DNA from: Hyphomicrobiales bacterium
GTDB lineage: Bacteria; Pseudomonadota; Alphaproteobacteria; Rhizobiales; Devosiaceae
Length of the DNA stretch: 64,000 nt
Assembly (NCBI GenBank): GCA_004144345.1
Contig: SEEL01000002.1
Span: 1 to 64,000, forward strand
Direction: 5' to 3'
Of the stretch, positions 46,105-54,314 are shown piece by piece (the first letter of the stretch is position 1; the number at the start of each line of letters is the position of its first letter). A model generated the notes under the pieces. It was given only the letters and a program-made list of their open reading frames with translations. It was not told where the DNA came from and did not search any database. The translations under genes and the position numbers were made by a program.

Positions 46105-47637
46105 TTGGGCGCGGGGGCGTTGTTGTACAAATTTCTTTCCATCGACCGGACCTTCGGGCCGAAATATCCTCGCGCTATCGCGTTGGTGGAACGGCTGGCG
46201 CTGTTCAACCGCATCAATGCGCTGGCCGAGGCTTGCGGCCACGGCACGATGCACGAATATCTCGAGGGGATGGGAGAGGCCGGTGGCATCTACTCCACGG
46301 ACCCGGTACGCCACATCCCCGACTGCGAGACACCAAGTGTGCTCTATGCGAACCATCCACTTGGCTTTGCCGATGGCATCGCGGCGATGCGTCTCATGCT
46401 GGCGGACGGTCAGTCTTTCAGGATGATGGCAGCGCGCGTGGTTGACATACCGCCTGCTGCCCAGCCCTACGGCATCACAGTGGATGCCTCGGGCCGAGAC
46501 AAGGCCTTCAATGGCCGCGCGATGGCGAGGATTTTGCGCGAGTTCGGGCGTGACTATTCGCGGCTGTTTGTCTTTCCCTCCGGCCTTACGTCGCACCTCG
46601 AGCTGCCGAGCCTGACGCCGACCGATCAGCCATGGTCCGATGCCTATTGGCGGATTGCACAGCGCGCCAGCGCCAATCTGATCCCCCTCTGGTTCTCCGG
46701 TCGCGCCAGTTGGTCCAGCTACTTGCTCTTCCTGCTGCTCGGACGGTCGGGACGGGTGGCGCTCCCGCACGAGTTCTTCAGGCGCAGGAAGGATCCGCTA
46801 ATCGTTCGCATAGGCGCACCGATCCCTGCAGCGAGCACGGTGTTTTTCGGCGATCAGCGGGCCGCCGCCCTCCGCGCCGCATCCTATGGGTTGGAAACCA
46901 ACCCGGGGCCAGACCCCGCATTGTGGGCCCCGGATGCGCCCGCGGATCCCCAGCCCGTTACCAGCTGCGAGATCGCCGTCCACACTCCCGAAGACGTCAA
47001 CCGGAACAGCATTCTGGCGTTGCGTCGCGCCTGCCTCGGCGAGGACGCATGGACCGATGCGGATGGCCTCGCCCGCCATGTCACCTTCTACGCAGACTCC
47101 CGCTGCGTCGCCGCCTGCCGCCTCCTCGACTGGGGCAGTATCGACCAGGTGACCCTCGACCGGGTGTCTGCGGTCCATTCGGTCTTCGTCCCCGACGCGA
47201 CCACCCTGCGCGATCACCGTATCGTCGAGTTCGGCGAGCTATGCGTCCAACCCGGATTTGATGATCCGATCCTGCTCGACCAGTTTGCGAGCGCTCTGCG
47301 TACCGCCATCTTCGCGTCGGGCGAGGTGACCGCTGCGATCGGTGTTGTCAGCCTTGCGGCCCAGAATCCTGTTCTGGCAGCCGCGCAGTTCGAGTTTGCG
47401 AGGCGCAACGCCCCGTCGCCCCTTGCGTCTCACTTCAAGCCGAAGCAGGAACTGATCACGCCCAGTCGGCACCACGACTTCCACCCGAGCCGCATCCGCT
47501 ACGACGAACAGCCCTCGCCCAATGCCTTGCCCAGCGCCCTCCGCAACCACCTCGCTCTCGGCGCGCGGCTCGGTCAATCTGCCAACTGGGCCCAACGCGG
47601 ATCACGAGCCAGCATCCTGGCAACGATGACCCGATAG
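46105..47637 (+). CDS. Bifunctional OlsF-like acyltransferase (PlsC-like plus OlsB-like domains)
   Basis: A protein of up to 510 residues. The N-terminal half is a PlsC-type acyltransferase of the hemolysin-like branch, with H84-x5-D90 in NHPLGFADGIAAM and FVFPSGLTSHLE as the later substrate motif. The C-terminal part (about 290-480) resembles OlsB/GNAT N-acyltransferases (CRLLDWGS, RIVEFGELCVQPGFDDP, AIGVVSLAAQNP). OlsF enzymes acylate ornithine's amine and then the new hydroxyl to build ornithine lipids. Here the acyl donor could be the neighbouring synthase's ACP, an inference. The start is uncertain: TTG at 46105, 46120 or 46123, no ATG fits. It is divergent from the synthase by 230 bp. 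Confidence 0.75.
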   Translation: MGAGALLYKFLSIDRTFGPKYPRAIALVERLALFNRINALAEACGHGTMHEYLEGMGEAGGIYSTDPVRHIPDCETPSVLYANHPLGFADGIAAMRLMLADGQSFRMMAARVVDIPPAAQPYGITVDASGRDKAFNGRAMARILREFGRDYSRLFVFPSGLTSHLELPSLTPTDQPWSDAYWRIAQRASANLIPLWFSGRASWSSYLLFLLLGRSGRVALPHEFFRRRKDPLIVRIGAPIPAASTVFFGDQRAAALRAASYGLETNPGPDPALWAPDAPADPQPVTSCEIAVHTPEDVNRNSILALRRACLGEDAWTDADGLARHVTFYADSRCVAACRLLDWGSIDQVTLDRVSAVHSVFVPDATTLRDHRIVEFGELCVQPGFDDPILLDQFASALRTAIFASGEVTAAIGVVSLAAQNPVLAAAQFEFARRNAPSPLASHFKPKQELITPSRHHDFHPSRIRYDEQPSPNALPSALRNHLALGARLGQSANWAQRGSRASILATMTR

Positions 47638-48081
47638 GACGCGCCTACTCGCTGTCGTGGAACGGCAGGCGGCAGTGCTGTGTGCCATCGACATAACGAT
47701 TTCGCTGAGCGGCGCTTAGCTGCGCGCAAGCTGCACGCGGCTTCGCTGATGAACAGCGGATGACGACAGTCGCCCGGCGCGAATCCGATCGGCGATGGCT
47801 TGAGAGAGGGTCCCTCCCGCGTGCCTTGGCTTGTCAAGGCTGCCCGGCGCTCGTAAGACCCGTTCCCGAGTTGCCATCCAGCCCAGCGCTGCCTGCCGAC
47901 TATCAGACGTACTTACCGCCTTTTTTTGATGAATATGTGTGACCGGGCCGTCAAAACAGCCAATGACTGACGTGAAATGAGCAACGGCCAGCATCACAAA
48001 TCACCTCACAATCCGTTGAAGACTGCGGATTTTGTCGGAAGAACCAAGAGCGGACCTTCGACGCTTTGCGCGCTCGAATTG
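47638..48081. other. Intergenic gap without recognisable gene
   Basis: These 444 bp separate the lipid/polyketide block from the catabolic operon; both flanking genes end here. The DNA is less GC-rich than the surroundings and has a T-run at 47922-47928. The short open frames (for example 47977-48210 on the plus strand) have no recognisable motif. I see no att-like repeat, tRNA or transposase remnant. Confidence 0.6.
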
Positions 48082-49431
48082 CTAGGTCGTGCTTGGCTTG
48101 AGCGACTGTTCAAGTTCATGCCTAAGCTTGTAGGCACCGACGGTAGTGTCTGCCACGACATCACCCCACGTGAGTTCTGCATCCTTTGCGACGTCGCGGC
48201 GCAAGGGTAGCCCGTGCGCGAGACCGAGCGGCAGGAGACGGCCAGCCACGGAGACAGTCGCCGGTCGCAGTTTGCCGAATACGGTGAAGCCGCCTTCCCC
48301 ATCTAGGATTTCGCCTATCTTGAGATCGCGTTTTGCTGTGGCCACCACATCGGCATTGAACCATCGCGCCGCGCCCGTGGCTTCGCCCCTGAGACCGATC
48401 GCGGCAACCGAAATTCCGAGCTCAAGTCCTATGAGATGCCAGCGGCGGTAAAGCGCCATGTAGCGCCCATCAGGATCGGTAACCACTTGGTACTCTTGGA
48501 AGCATCGCCGAATGTAGTCCGTATCGGCCTCGATCACCACCCAGACCCCCTTGCGGATATCATAGGGTACCTTGGTGCCATCCAAGCGAAGGCTGGAAAC
48601 GACCTCGACCATGCCCTTGCGCTCAAGCGCCCCACCCTCGGAGCGCGGCCGCATGAGCGTCGGGATATCATCGACCGAGCCGGGCGGGAAGGCGAGTCCC
48701 TCCGTCGGTGCCTCAAGGCCGGCAGCATTGGCGATCGCCGTGCTCTCGATGGCCGGCTTCGAACCGTCGAGGAAGGCGTTGAACATCTTTGGGTTGAGAC
48801 CACCCGCCTGCGCCTGCTCAGCGGTAAGTCCCCAATGATCCCAGACCGTTTCCGGCGTCGACTCACGATATTTCGGCAGCCACTTGTGGCCACGCCCGGC
48901 CGCAACTACGGGAAAGCCGCTGGCGCGTGCCCAGTCGACCAGTTCGACCGCAAGGGCGGGCTGGTCGCCATAGGCGAGGCTGTAGAGAACCCCCGCTCGC
49001 TCCGCACGCTGCGCGAGGGCGGGTCCGAGAAAGGCATCGGCCTCCACCGTCACATTGATCACATGCTTGCCGTGCTCGAACGCCGCCAAAGCGTGGTCCA
49101 CCGCCGCGAGCGGATTGCCCGTGCATTCGATGACGATCTCGATCCGCGGATCGGCCACCAGCCGCTGCCAGTCATCGGTCACGAAGGTCGCACCGCGAGC
49201 CATCGCGTCATCGAATGATCCAGCATCATAGCGCTCTGCCGGCCAGCCGACATTGGCGAGGTTCTGGCGGGCGCGCGTCACCGAAAGATCGGCGATGGCG
49301 ACCACGTGGACGCCGGGCGTACGGACGACCTGGGCGAGATACATCGAGCCGAACTTGCCGGCACCGATGAGCCCGACACGGATCGGCTTGCCCGCCTCCG
49401 CCCGTGCGAGCAGCTTGCTGTGAAGGTTCAT
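48082..49431 (-). CDS. NAD(P)-dependent oxidoreductase with C-terminal SAF domain
   Basis: A 449-residue protein. The N-terminal Rossmann domain (RVGLIGAGKFGSMYLAQVVR, then VVAIADLSVTRARQNL) is of the homoserine-dehydrogenase NAD-binding type, with VIECTGNPLAAVDHALAAFE and HVINVTVEADAFLGP. The C-terminus (DLKIGEILDGEGGFTVFGKL to PLGLAHGLPLRRDVAKDAEL) is an SAF domain, as in sialate synthase and sugar-acid dehydratases. Such fusions occur in sugar-acid and polyol catabolic clusters; the reaction is not established. It overlaps the upstream dehydratase by 4 bp and is the last gene of the operon. Confidence 0.75.
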   Translation of the reverse strand: MNLHSKLLARAEAGKPIRVGLIGAGKFGSMYLAQVVRTPGVHVVAIADLSVTRARQNLANVGWPAERYDAGSFDDAMARGATFVTDDWQRLVADPRIEIVIECTGNPLAAVDHALAAFEHGKHVINVTVEADAFLGPALAQRAERAGVLYSLAYGDQPALAVELVDWARASGFPVVAAGRGHKWLPKYRESTPETVWDHWGLTAEQAQAGGLNPKMFNAFLDGSKPAIESTAIANAAGLEAPTEGLAFPPGSVDDIPTLMRPRSEGGALERKGMVEVVSSLRLDGTKVPYDIRKGVWVVIEADTDYIRRCFQEYQVVTDPDGRYMALYRRWHLIGLELGISVAAIGLRGEATGAARWFNADVVATAKRDLKIGEILDGEGGFTVFGKLRPATVSVAGRLLPLGLAHGLPLRRDVAKDAELTWGDVVADTTVGAYKLRHELEQSLKPSTT

Positions 49432-51134
49432 TTGCTTGTCTCCGGGGCGGCAGTCAGGAAGTCGAAATCGCAGCCCTGATCGGCCTGGAGCACCGTCCGG
49501 CGATAGAGGGCGGCATAGCCACGTGCCGGCATTGCCGGCGGTGAATGATCCGTTAGTCGCGCCTTGAGCGTGGCGTCATCGATCAGCAGGTCGATCCGCC
49601 GGTCGGCAACAGAGAGCCGGACGCGGTCGCCATTGCGCACCGCAGCGAGCGGCCCACCCACAGCCGCCTCGGGCGCCATGTGCAGTACGATGGTGCCGAA
49701 GGCAGTACCCGACATGCGCGCATCGGAAATGCGCACCATGTCCTTGACGCCGGCGCGCGCCAGCTTCTTGGGGATCGGCAGATAGCCGGCCTCGGGCATG
49801 CCGGCGGCTTGCGGCCCGGCATTCTTGAGCACGAGGATGTCATCGGCGGTGACGTCGAGATCGGGATCGTCGATCCGGTTCGAGAGATCTTCCAATCCCT
49901 CGAACACCACTGCCCGCCCCTCCGTCTCAAACAGCGCCGGCGTTGCTGCGGCGCGCTTGAAGATGGCGCCACCCGGCGCCAGATTGCCATGCAGCGCAAT
50001 GAGCCCGCCGACGGGCGACACCGGATCGTCGAAGGCACGGATCACCGACCTGTCGACCCAGTCAAGCGGTTCCGACAGTCGCTCGCCCAGCGTGCGCCCT
50101 TCGATATCGATCGTGTCGAGGTGGAGCAGATGCCGAAGTTCGCGCAGCACCGCACCGACGCCACCCGCGGCGTAGAAATCTTCCATATAGCCGGTGCCGA
50201 CCGGCTTGAGGTCGACCAGCACCGGCGTCTCGTCGGAGATGTCGTTGAGCCGCTCCGACGACACGCGGATACCGGCGCGGCCGGCGATCGCCGTGAGGTG
50301 CACGACGGCATTCGTGGAGCCTCCGGTTGCCATAAGCATCCGCAACGCGTTCTCGACCGACTTCTCGGTGATGATCTCCCGCGGCGCGATGGGCGCGCCA
50401 ACCAACCTCACGGCCGCCCGGCCCGATTCCTCGGCCGCAACGAGGCGCGACGCATGTACCGCCGGAATGGCCGCCGTACCCGGCAGGCTCATGCCCAGCG
50501 TTTCGGCGATGCAGGCCATGGTGCTAGCCGTGCCCATCACCGCGCAGGTGCCGGCCGTGACGGAAAGCCGTCCCTCGACCGACGCAAGCTCTTCGCTATC
50601 GATATCGCCAGCGCGATACTTCCCCCAGAAGCGGCGGCAATCAGTGCAAGCGCCGAGGCGTTCGCCGCGATGCCGGCCGGTCATCATCGGGCCGGTGACC
50701 ACCTGAACCGCCGGCACACCCGCCGACAGGGCGCCCATCAACTGCGCCGGCACAGTTTTGTCGCAGCCGCCGATGAGGACGACCGCATCCATCGGTTGCG
50801 CGCGCACCATCTCCTCGGTGTCCATCGCCATCAGATTGCGGAACATCATCGAGGTGGGGTTGAGAAACACTTCGCCCAGCGAGATCGTCGGAAACACCAT
50901 CGGCAGCGCGCCCGATGCCAGCACGCCTCGCGATACGGCCTCGACCAGTTCGGGCATCAGCCGGTGGCAATTGTTGTAGCTCGATGGCGTCGAGACGATG
51001 CCGACAATGGGCTTGCTCAGCAGTTCCGGCGAGATGCCGGTGGAGCGCGCGAAGGAACGGCGCAGGAAGCGGGCGAAGTCGCGATCACCATAATTGGTAA
51101 GCCCGCGCGCGAGGCCGGTATCGTCATCGCTCAT
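49428..51134 (-). CDS. IlvD/EDD-family sugar-acid dehydratase
   Basis: A 568-residue iron-sulfur dehydratase. Cluster cysteines are visible in SYNNCHRLMPEL, GGCDKTVPAQL and GACTDCRRFW; GTCAVMGTASTMACIAETLG and TGRHRGERLGACTDC are closer to pentonate/aldonate dehydratases (arabonate, xylonate) than to dihydroxyacid dehydratase. It would turn an aldonic acid into the 2-keto-3-deoxy acid, which the DapA-family aldolase in the same cluster could cleave. It overlaps its neighbours by 11 and 4 bp. The true substrate is unknown. Confidence 0.85.
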   Translation of the reverse strand: MSDDDTGLARGLTNYGDRDFARFLRRSFARSTGISPELLSKPIVGIVSTPSSYNNCHRLMPELVEAVSRGVLASGALPMVFPTISLGEVFLNPTSMMFRNLMAMDTEEMVRAQPMDAVVLIGGCDKTVPAQLMGALSAGVPAVQVVTGPMMTGRHRGERLGACTDCRRFWGKYRAGDIDSEELASVEGRLSVTAGTCAVMGTASTMACIAETLGMSLPGTAAIPAVHASRLVAAEESGRAAVRLVGAPIAPREIITEKSVENALRMLMATGGSTNAVVHLTAIAGRAGIRVSSERLNDISDETPVLVDLKPVGTGYMEDFYAAGGVGAVLRELRHLLHLDTIDIEGRTLGERLSEPLDWVDRSVIRAFDDPVSPVGGLIALHGNLAPGGAIFKRAAATPALFETEGRAVVFEGLEDLSNRIDDPDLDVTADDILVLKNAGPQAAGMPEAGYLPIPKKLARAGVKDMVRISDARMSGTAFGTIVLHMAPEAAVGGPLAAVRNGDRVRLSVADRRIDLLIDDATLKARLTDHSPPAMPARGYAALYRRTVLQADQGCDFDFLTAAPETSK

Positions 51135-52044
51135 TGCTTTTCCTCTCCCGGAAGCTGACGCCGAGCAGCGCCTCGAAAACCTTGATCATGCCGCCCTTGT
51201 CGTCGCCGCCATGCCCCATCAGCAACGCCTGCTGATAGGTCGCAGTCGCGGCGGCAAGCACCGGCAGCGGGATGCGCGCATGCGCGGCGATCTCGGCCGC
51301 AGCGACCAGATCCTTGTAGGCAGCCGCCATCGGGTAGCCGGCGTTGAACTGCCCCTTGAGAATGCCGGGAACAAAGCATTCGGATGCGTAGCTGCGGCCA
51401 GTACCGCTATTGACCACGGCGCCGACCTTGGCGGGATCAAGGCCAAGCTTGGCCGCCATCGGCAGGATCTCGGCCAGTGCGGCCGCGTTGATGTCGAAGA
51501 GCAACTGGTTGACGAGCTTGGTCAGCTGACCATTCCCCACCGGTCCCATGTGGAGCACGGTCGACGCTATCAGCGACAGGACGGGTGCGACGCGTTCGAA
51601 ATCTGGTATCGCGCCCCCAACCATTGTGGTCAGGGTGCCGCTGGCGGCGCGGGCGGCCATCCCAGACACAGGCGCATCGACCAGATGGTGCCCGCGCTCA
51701 TTCAGCTGCGCGGCGATGGCCAGCGTGTCCCGATAACTCGTCGTGCCCACGTCGATGAACGTCGTGCCCGGCTTGAACCGGTAGCCGGCACCGCCAAACA
51801 GCGCGTCAGAAATCTCGGCGCTACCTGGTAGGCACAGTAGAACGTAGTCGCACGCGGCGAAGGCCTCGACGCCAGAAGCCCAGCGCGCGCCCGCCTCGAC
51901 CAGCGCGACCGCACTCTCTTGGCGACGTGACAGCACGACCAGACTTGCTGCCGCCTTGAGGAGGTTGCTGGCCATCGGCCGACCCATCTGGCCGAGTCCG
52001 ATGAACCCGAGGGTTCCCAATTTCGCTGTAGGTGCCGCTACCAT
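51124..52044 (-). CDS. 3-hydroxyisobutyrate dehydrogenase-family oxidoreductase
   Basis: A 306-residue beta-hydroxyacid dehydrogenase. The NAD motif GFIGLGQMGRPMASNLL is at residues 13-29, the substrate motif DAPVSGMAARAASGTL at about 123-138 and catalytic Lys176 in GNGQLTKLVNQ. Relatives act on 3-hydroxyisobutyrate, tartronate semialdehyde, glycerate or L-threonate. The ATG at 52044 follows GGGAG; an open upstream extension runs into the LysR gene. In this operon it may reduce or oxidise a sugar-acid intermediate. Confidence 0.85.
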   Translation of the reverse strand: MVAAPTAKLGTLGFIGLGQMGRPMASNLLKAAASLVVLSRRQESAVALVEAGARWASGVEAFAACDYVLLCLPGSAEISDALFGGAGYRFKPGTTFIDVGTTSYRDTLAIAAQLNERGHHLVDAPVSGMAARAASGTLTTMVGGAIPDFERVAPVLSLIASTVLHMGPVGNGQLTKLVNQLLFDINAAALAEILPMAAKLGLDPAKVGAVVNSGTGRSYASECFVPGILKGQFNAGYPMAAAYKDLVAAAEIAAHARIPLPVLAAATATYQQALLMGHGGDDKGGMIKVFEALLGVSFRERKSNER

Positions 52045-52136
52045 CACGCTCTCCCGCACAGGGCGCACTATGATGGTGTTTGGAACGAGCCAATAATCCC
52101 AAGTCGAGACGGCTGCGCTTCCGAAATGAGATGCTG

Positions 52137-53120
52137 CTAGCCCTGCAGCGGCGCCAGGCACTCGATCAGCGTGCGGCAGACGATCGGCAGCGACCTGTAG
52201 TCTCGATAACCGAGGAACAGTGAGCGCGTGGCCCACGGTTCGTCGAGCCTGAGTGCCACGAATGACCCTGTCAGCGCATAGGGCGTCACGGCGCCCTCCG
52301 GCAGGACGGCAACCCCAAGACCCGCTTCGACCATGCGGCGAATGCCGTCGAAGCCGAGCACCTTGACCCGGAAGCGGAGAGCCCTGCCGCTCTGCGCATG
52401 CTCGTTGATCAGTTTGAACTGCAGTGAGCTGCCTTCCTGAAGACCCACCTGGTCGTACTCAGCCACTTCGGCCAGAGTTACCGCGTCTCGAACGGTTAGC
52501 GCATGGCCCTTGGGCACGATGACCATCAGCGTGTCCCGCCGGTAGATTCGCGTCTCGAGCCCGGAGCTGTCGACATGCTCCGAGAAGATGCCGATATCGG
52601 CGAAGCCATCGCGAACCGCATCGACAATCACGCCGCTCGTATCTTCGCGTAGGTCGAGACGAACCTCGGGAAAGCGCTCGACATAGTGGCGGAGGTCTTC
52701 GGGCAGGAACTGCGTTACGGCAGATGTGTTGGCCCAGATGCGCACCTGGCCCTTCACCCCATCATTGTACTCGCTGAGTTCGGCGTTGAGGTCCTCGAGC
52801 TGGCGCAGGACCCGCTTGGCATGGCGGAACAGCGCCTCGCCCGCCGGCGTAGGCTCGACGCCCTCCTTCAGCCGATACAGCAGATTGACGCCGGCGCGGC
52901 CCTCGAGGTCGGAAATCCGCTTCGACACGGCGGAGGCGGCGATGTTGTTGATGCGCGACGCCCGCGCGATGTTCTTTAGCTCGACGACCGAGACGAAGAG
53001 ACGCAGAGAAACGATATCGAAATGCAACAAGGGCGGTGGTCCGGCTACGGTCATGGAGACCAGTCGCTGGTCGAGCGCCGACGACAGGATTCCACGGCTA
53101 TCGTGAGATGGCGCCATCAT
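52137..53120 (-). CDS. LysR-family transcriptional regulator
   Basis: A 327-residue LysR regulator. The winged helix is FDIVSLRLFVSVVELKNIAR, with ASAVSKRISDLEGRAGVNLL as recognition region, then a two-lobed effector domain. It is unusual in being transcribed inside the operon, between the tctC-like gene and the dehydrogenase gene. A start at 53054 (MTVAGPPPLLHFD) is equally plausible and would remove 22 residues. Its position suggests control of the surrounding catabolic genes. Confidence 0.85.
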   Translation of the reverse strand: MMAPSHDSRGILSSALDQRLVSMTVAGPPPLLHFDIVSLRLFVSVVELKNIARASRINNIAASAVSKRISDLEGRAGVNLLYRLKEGVEPTPAGEALFRHAKRVLRQLEDLNAELSEYNDGVKGQVRIWANTSAVTQFLPEDLRHYVERFPEVRLDLREDTSGVIVDAVRDGFADIGIFSEHVDSSGLETRIYRRDTLMVIVPKGHALTVRDAVTLAEVAEYDQVGLQEGSSLQFKLINEHAQSGRALRFRVKVLGFDGIRRMVEAGLGVAVLPEGAVTPYALTGSFVALRLDEPWATRSLFLGYRDYRSLPIVCRTLIECLAPLQG

Positions 53121-53219
53121 ACCTCTGCCGCGCGCTGCTGGAACCCATAAATTGCGCGTGTGCGCGGCGGGCCAGCCGGAAGAAGGCGCCCGGCAGAAGC
53201 CGGACGCCGATTGGCTTTG

Positions 53220-54179
53220 TTACTCGATGGTGATGCCGGCCTGCTCGATGACGCCACCCCACTTCGCGTCATCCGCAACGACGCGGGCGGCGAGTTCATC
53301 GGGGGTCGAGACCACCGGTTCAACGCCGAGCCCGACGAGACGCTCCTGCACCGCCGGATCATCGGCCGCAGCCTTGATCGCCGCGTTCACGCGGTCGATT
53401 ACGTCCTGCGGCGTACCCGCCGGGGCCATGAAGGCAAACCAGATGGTCACGTCGAAACCGTCGAGGCCCTCTTCAGCCAGCGTCGGAATATCCTGCGCGG
53501 CAGCCGGGCGGGTCGGGCCGGTGGTGCCGAACGTCTTCACGTCGCCGCTCTGCAGGAGGCTCAGACCGGCCGGAATGGCTTCGAACATCAGGTTGATCTG
53601 ACCAGCCAGAAAATCCTGCGAGGCCTGGGCGCCGCCGGTATAGGGCACGTGCACGAACTCGACCCCGGCCTCGATCTGCAGCAGTTCAGCGGCAAGATGC
53701 GTGGACGAACCGACCCCGGACGTTCCGTAGGTCAGCGCGCCGGGATTGGCCTTGGCATAGGTAATGAGTTCCTCGAGATTGGCGGCCGGCACGCTGCTGT
53801 TGGCCAGCAGCATGTTCGTCGACGTGCCCGAGAGCGAGATCGGCGCGAACTGGTCAACGCTGTAGGCGAGCGTCGCGTAGAGATTGGGATTGATCGCCAT
53901 GGTACCCATGGTGGCGAAGAACAGCGTATAGCCATCCGTCGCTGCCTGGGCAGCCTGTGCCGCACCCAACCCGCCGCCGGCACCGGCGACGTTCTGAATG
54001 ACCAGAGTGGTGCCGAGTTCGACGCCCATGCGTTCGGCAAAGACGCGTGCGACCACGTCCGTAGCGCCACCGGCCGAGAACGGCACGATCACCTGAATTG
54101 GCTTTTCCGGGTACTGCGCGCTAGCGATGCCAACGATCCCCAGTGAAAGGGCAGCGGCCAGTAGAAGCTGCTTTTTCAT
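53220..54179 (-). CDS. tctC: Tripartite tricarboxylate transporter binding protein (TctC family)
   Basis: A 319-residue periplasmic binding protein. The signal peptide is MKKQLLLAAALSLGIVGIAS with cleavage near ASA. The mature start YPEKPIQVIVPFSAGGATDV is the family hallmark, followed by GAGGGLGAAQAA and TYGTSGVGSSTHLAAEL. TctC proteins bind citrate and many other carboxylic acids. The ATG follows AGGAGGA. It serves the TctA/TctB membrane pair encoded just upstream. Confidence 0.9.
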   Translation of the reverse strand: MKKQLLLAAALSLGIVGIASAQYPEKPIQVIVPFSAGGATDVVARVFAERMGVELGTTLVIQNVAGAGGGLGAAQAAQAATDGYTLFFATMGTMAINPNLYATLAYSVDQFAPISLSGTSTNMLLANSSVPAANLEELITYAKANPGALTYGTSGVGSSTHLAAELLQIEAGVEFVHVPYTGGAQASQDFLAGQINLMFEAIPAGLSLLQSGDVKTFGTTGPTRPAAAQDIPTLAEEGLDGFDVTIWFAFMAPAGTPQDVIDRVNAAIKAAADDPAVQERLVGLGVEPVVSTPDELAARVVADDAKWGGVIEQAGITIE

Positions 54180-54314
54180 ATTCGTCCTCCTTGCTGTCAG
54201 GTCGTCGCAATCTGCGATGTTGCGGCCATGACCCGAGCGAACGCTGACAGGTGCACGTAGTGATGAGAACCAGTGGATGACGATGCAGGTCATCGTCTGA
54301 CGAGACGGCAGCAC

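Noticed and set aside
45886-46770. 294-codon minus-strand frame upstream of the PKS
   Set aside because: The plus strand encodes the acyltransferase HX5D region here, and the minus frame has no recognisable content.
47638-48081. Boundary of a mobile island
   Set aside because: The lipid and catabolic blocks look like accessory DNA, but I found no tRNA, integrase, transposase or flanking direct repeat here.
47977-48210. 77-codon plus-strand frame
   Set aside because: It runs into the 3' end of the SAF oxidoreductase gene on the opposite strand and shows no motif or ribosome-binding site.
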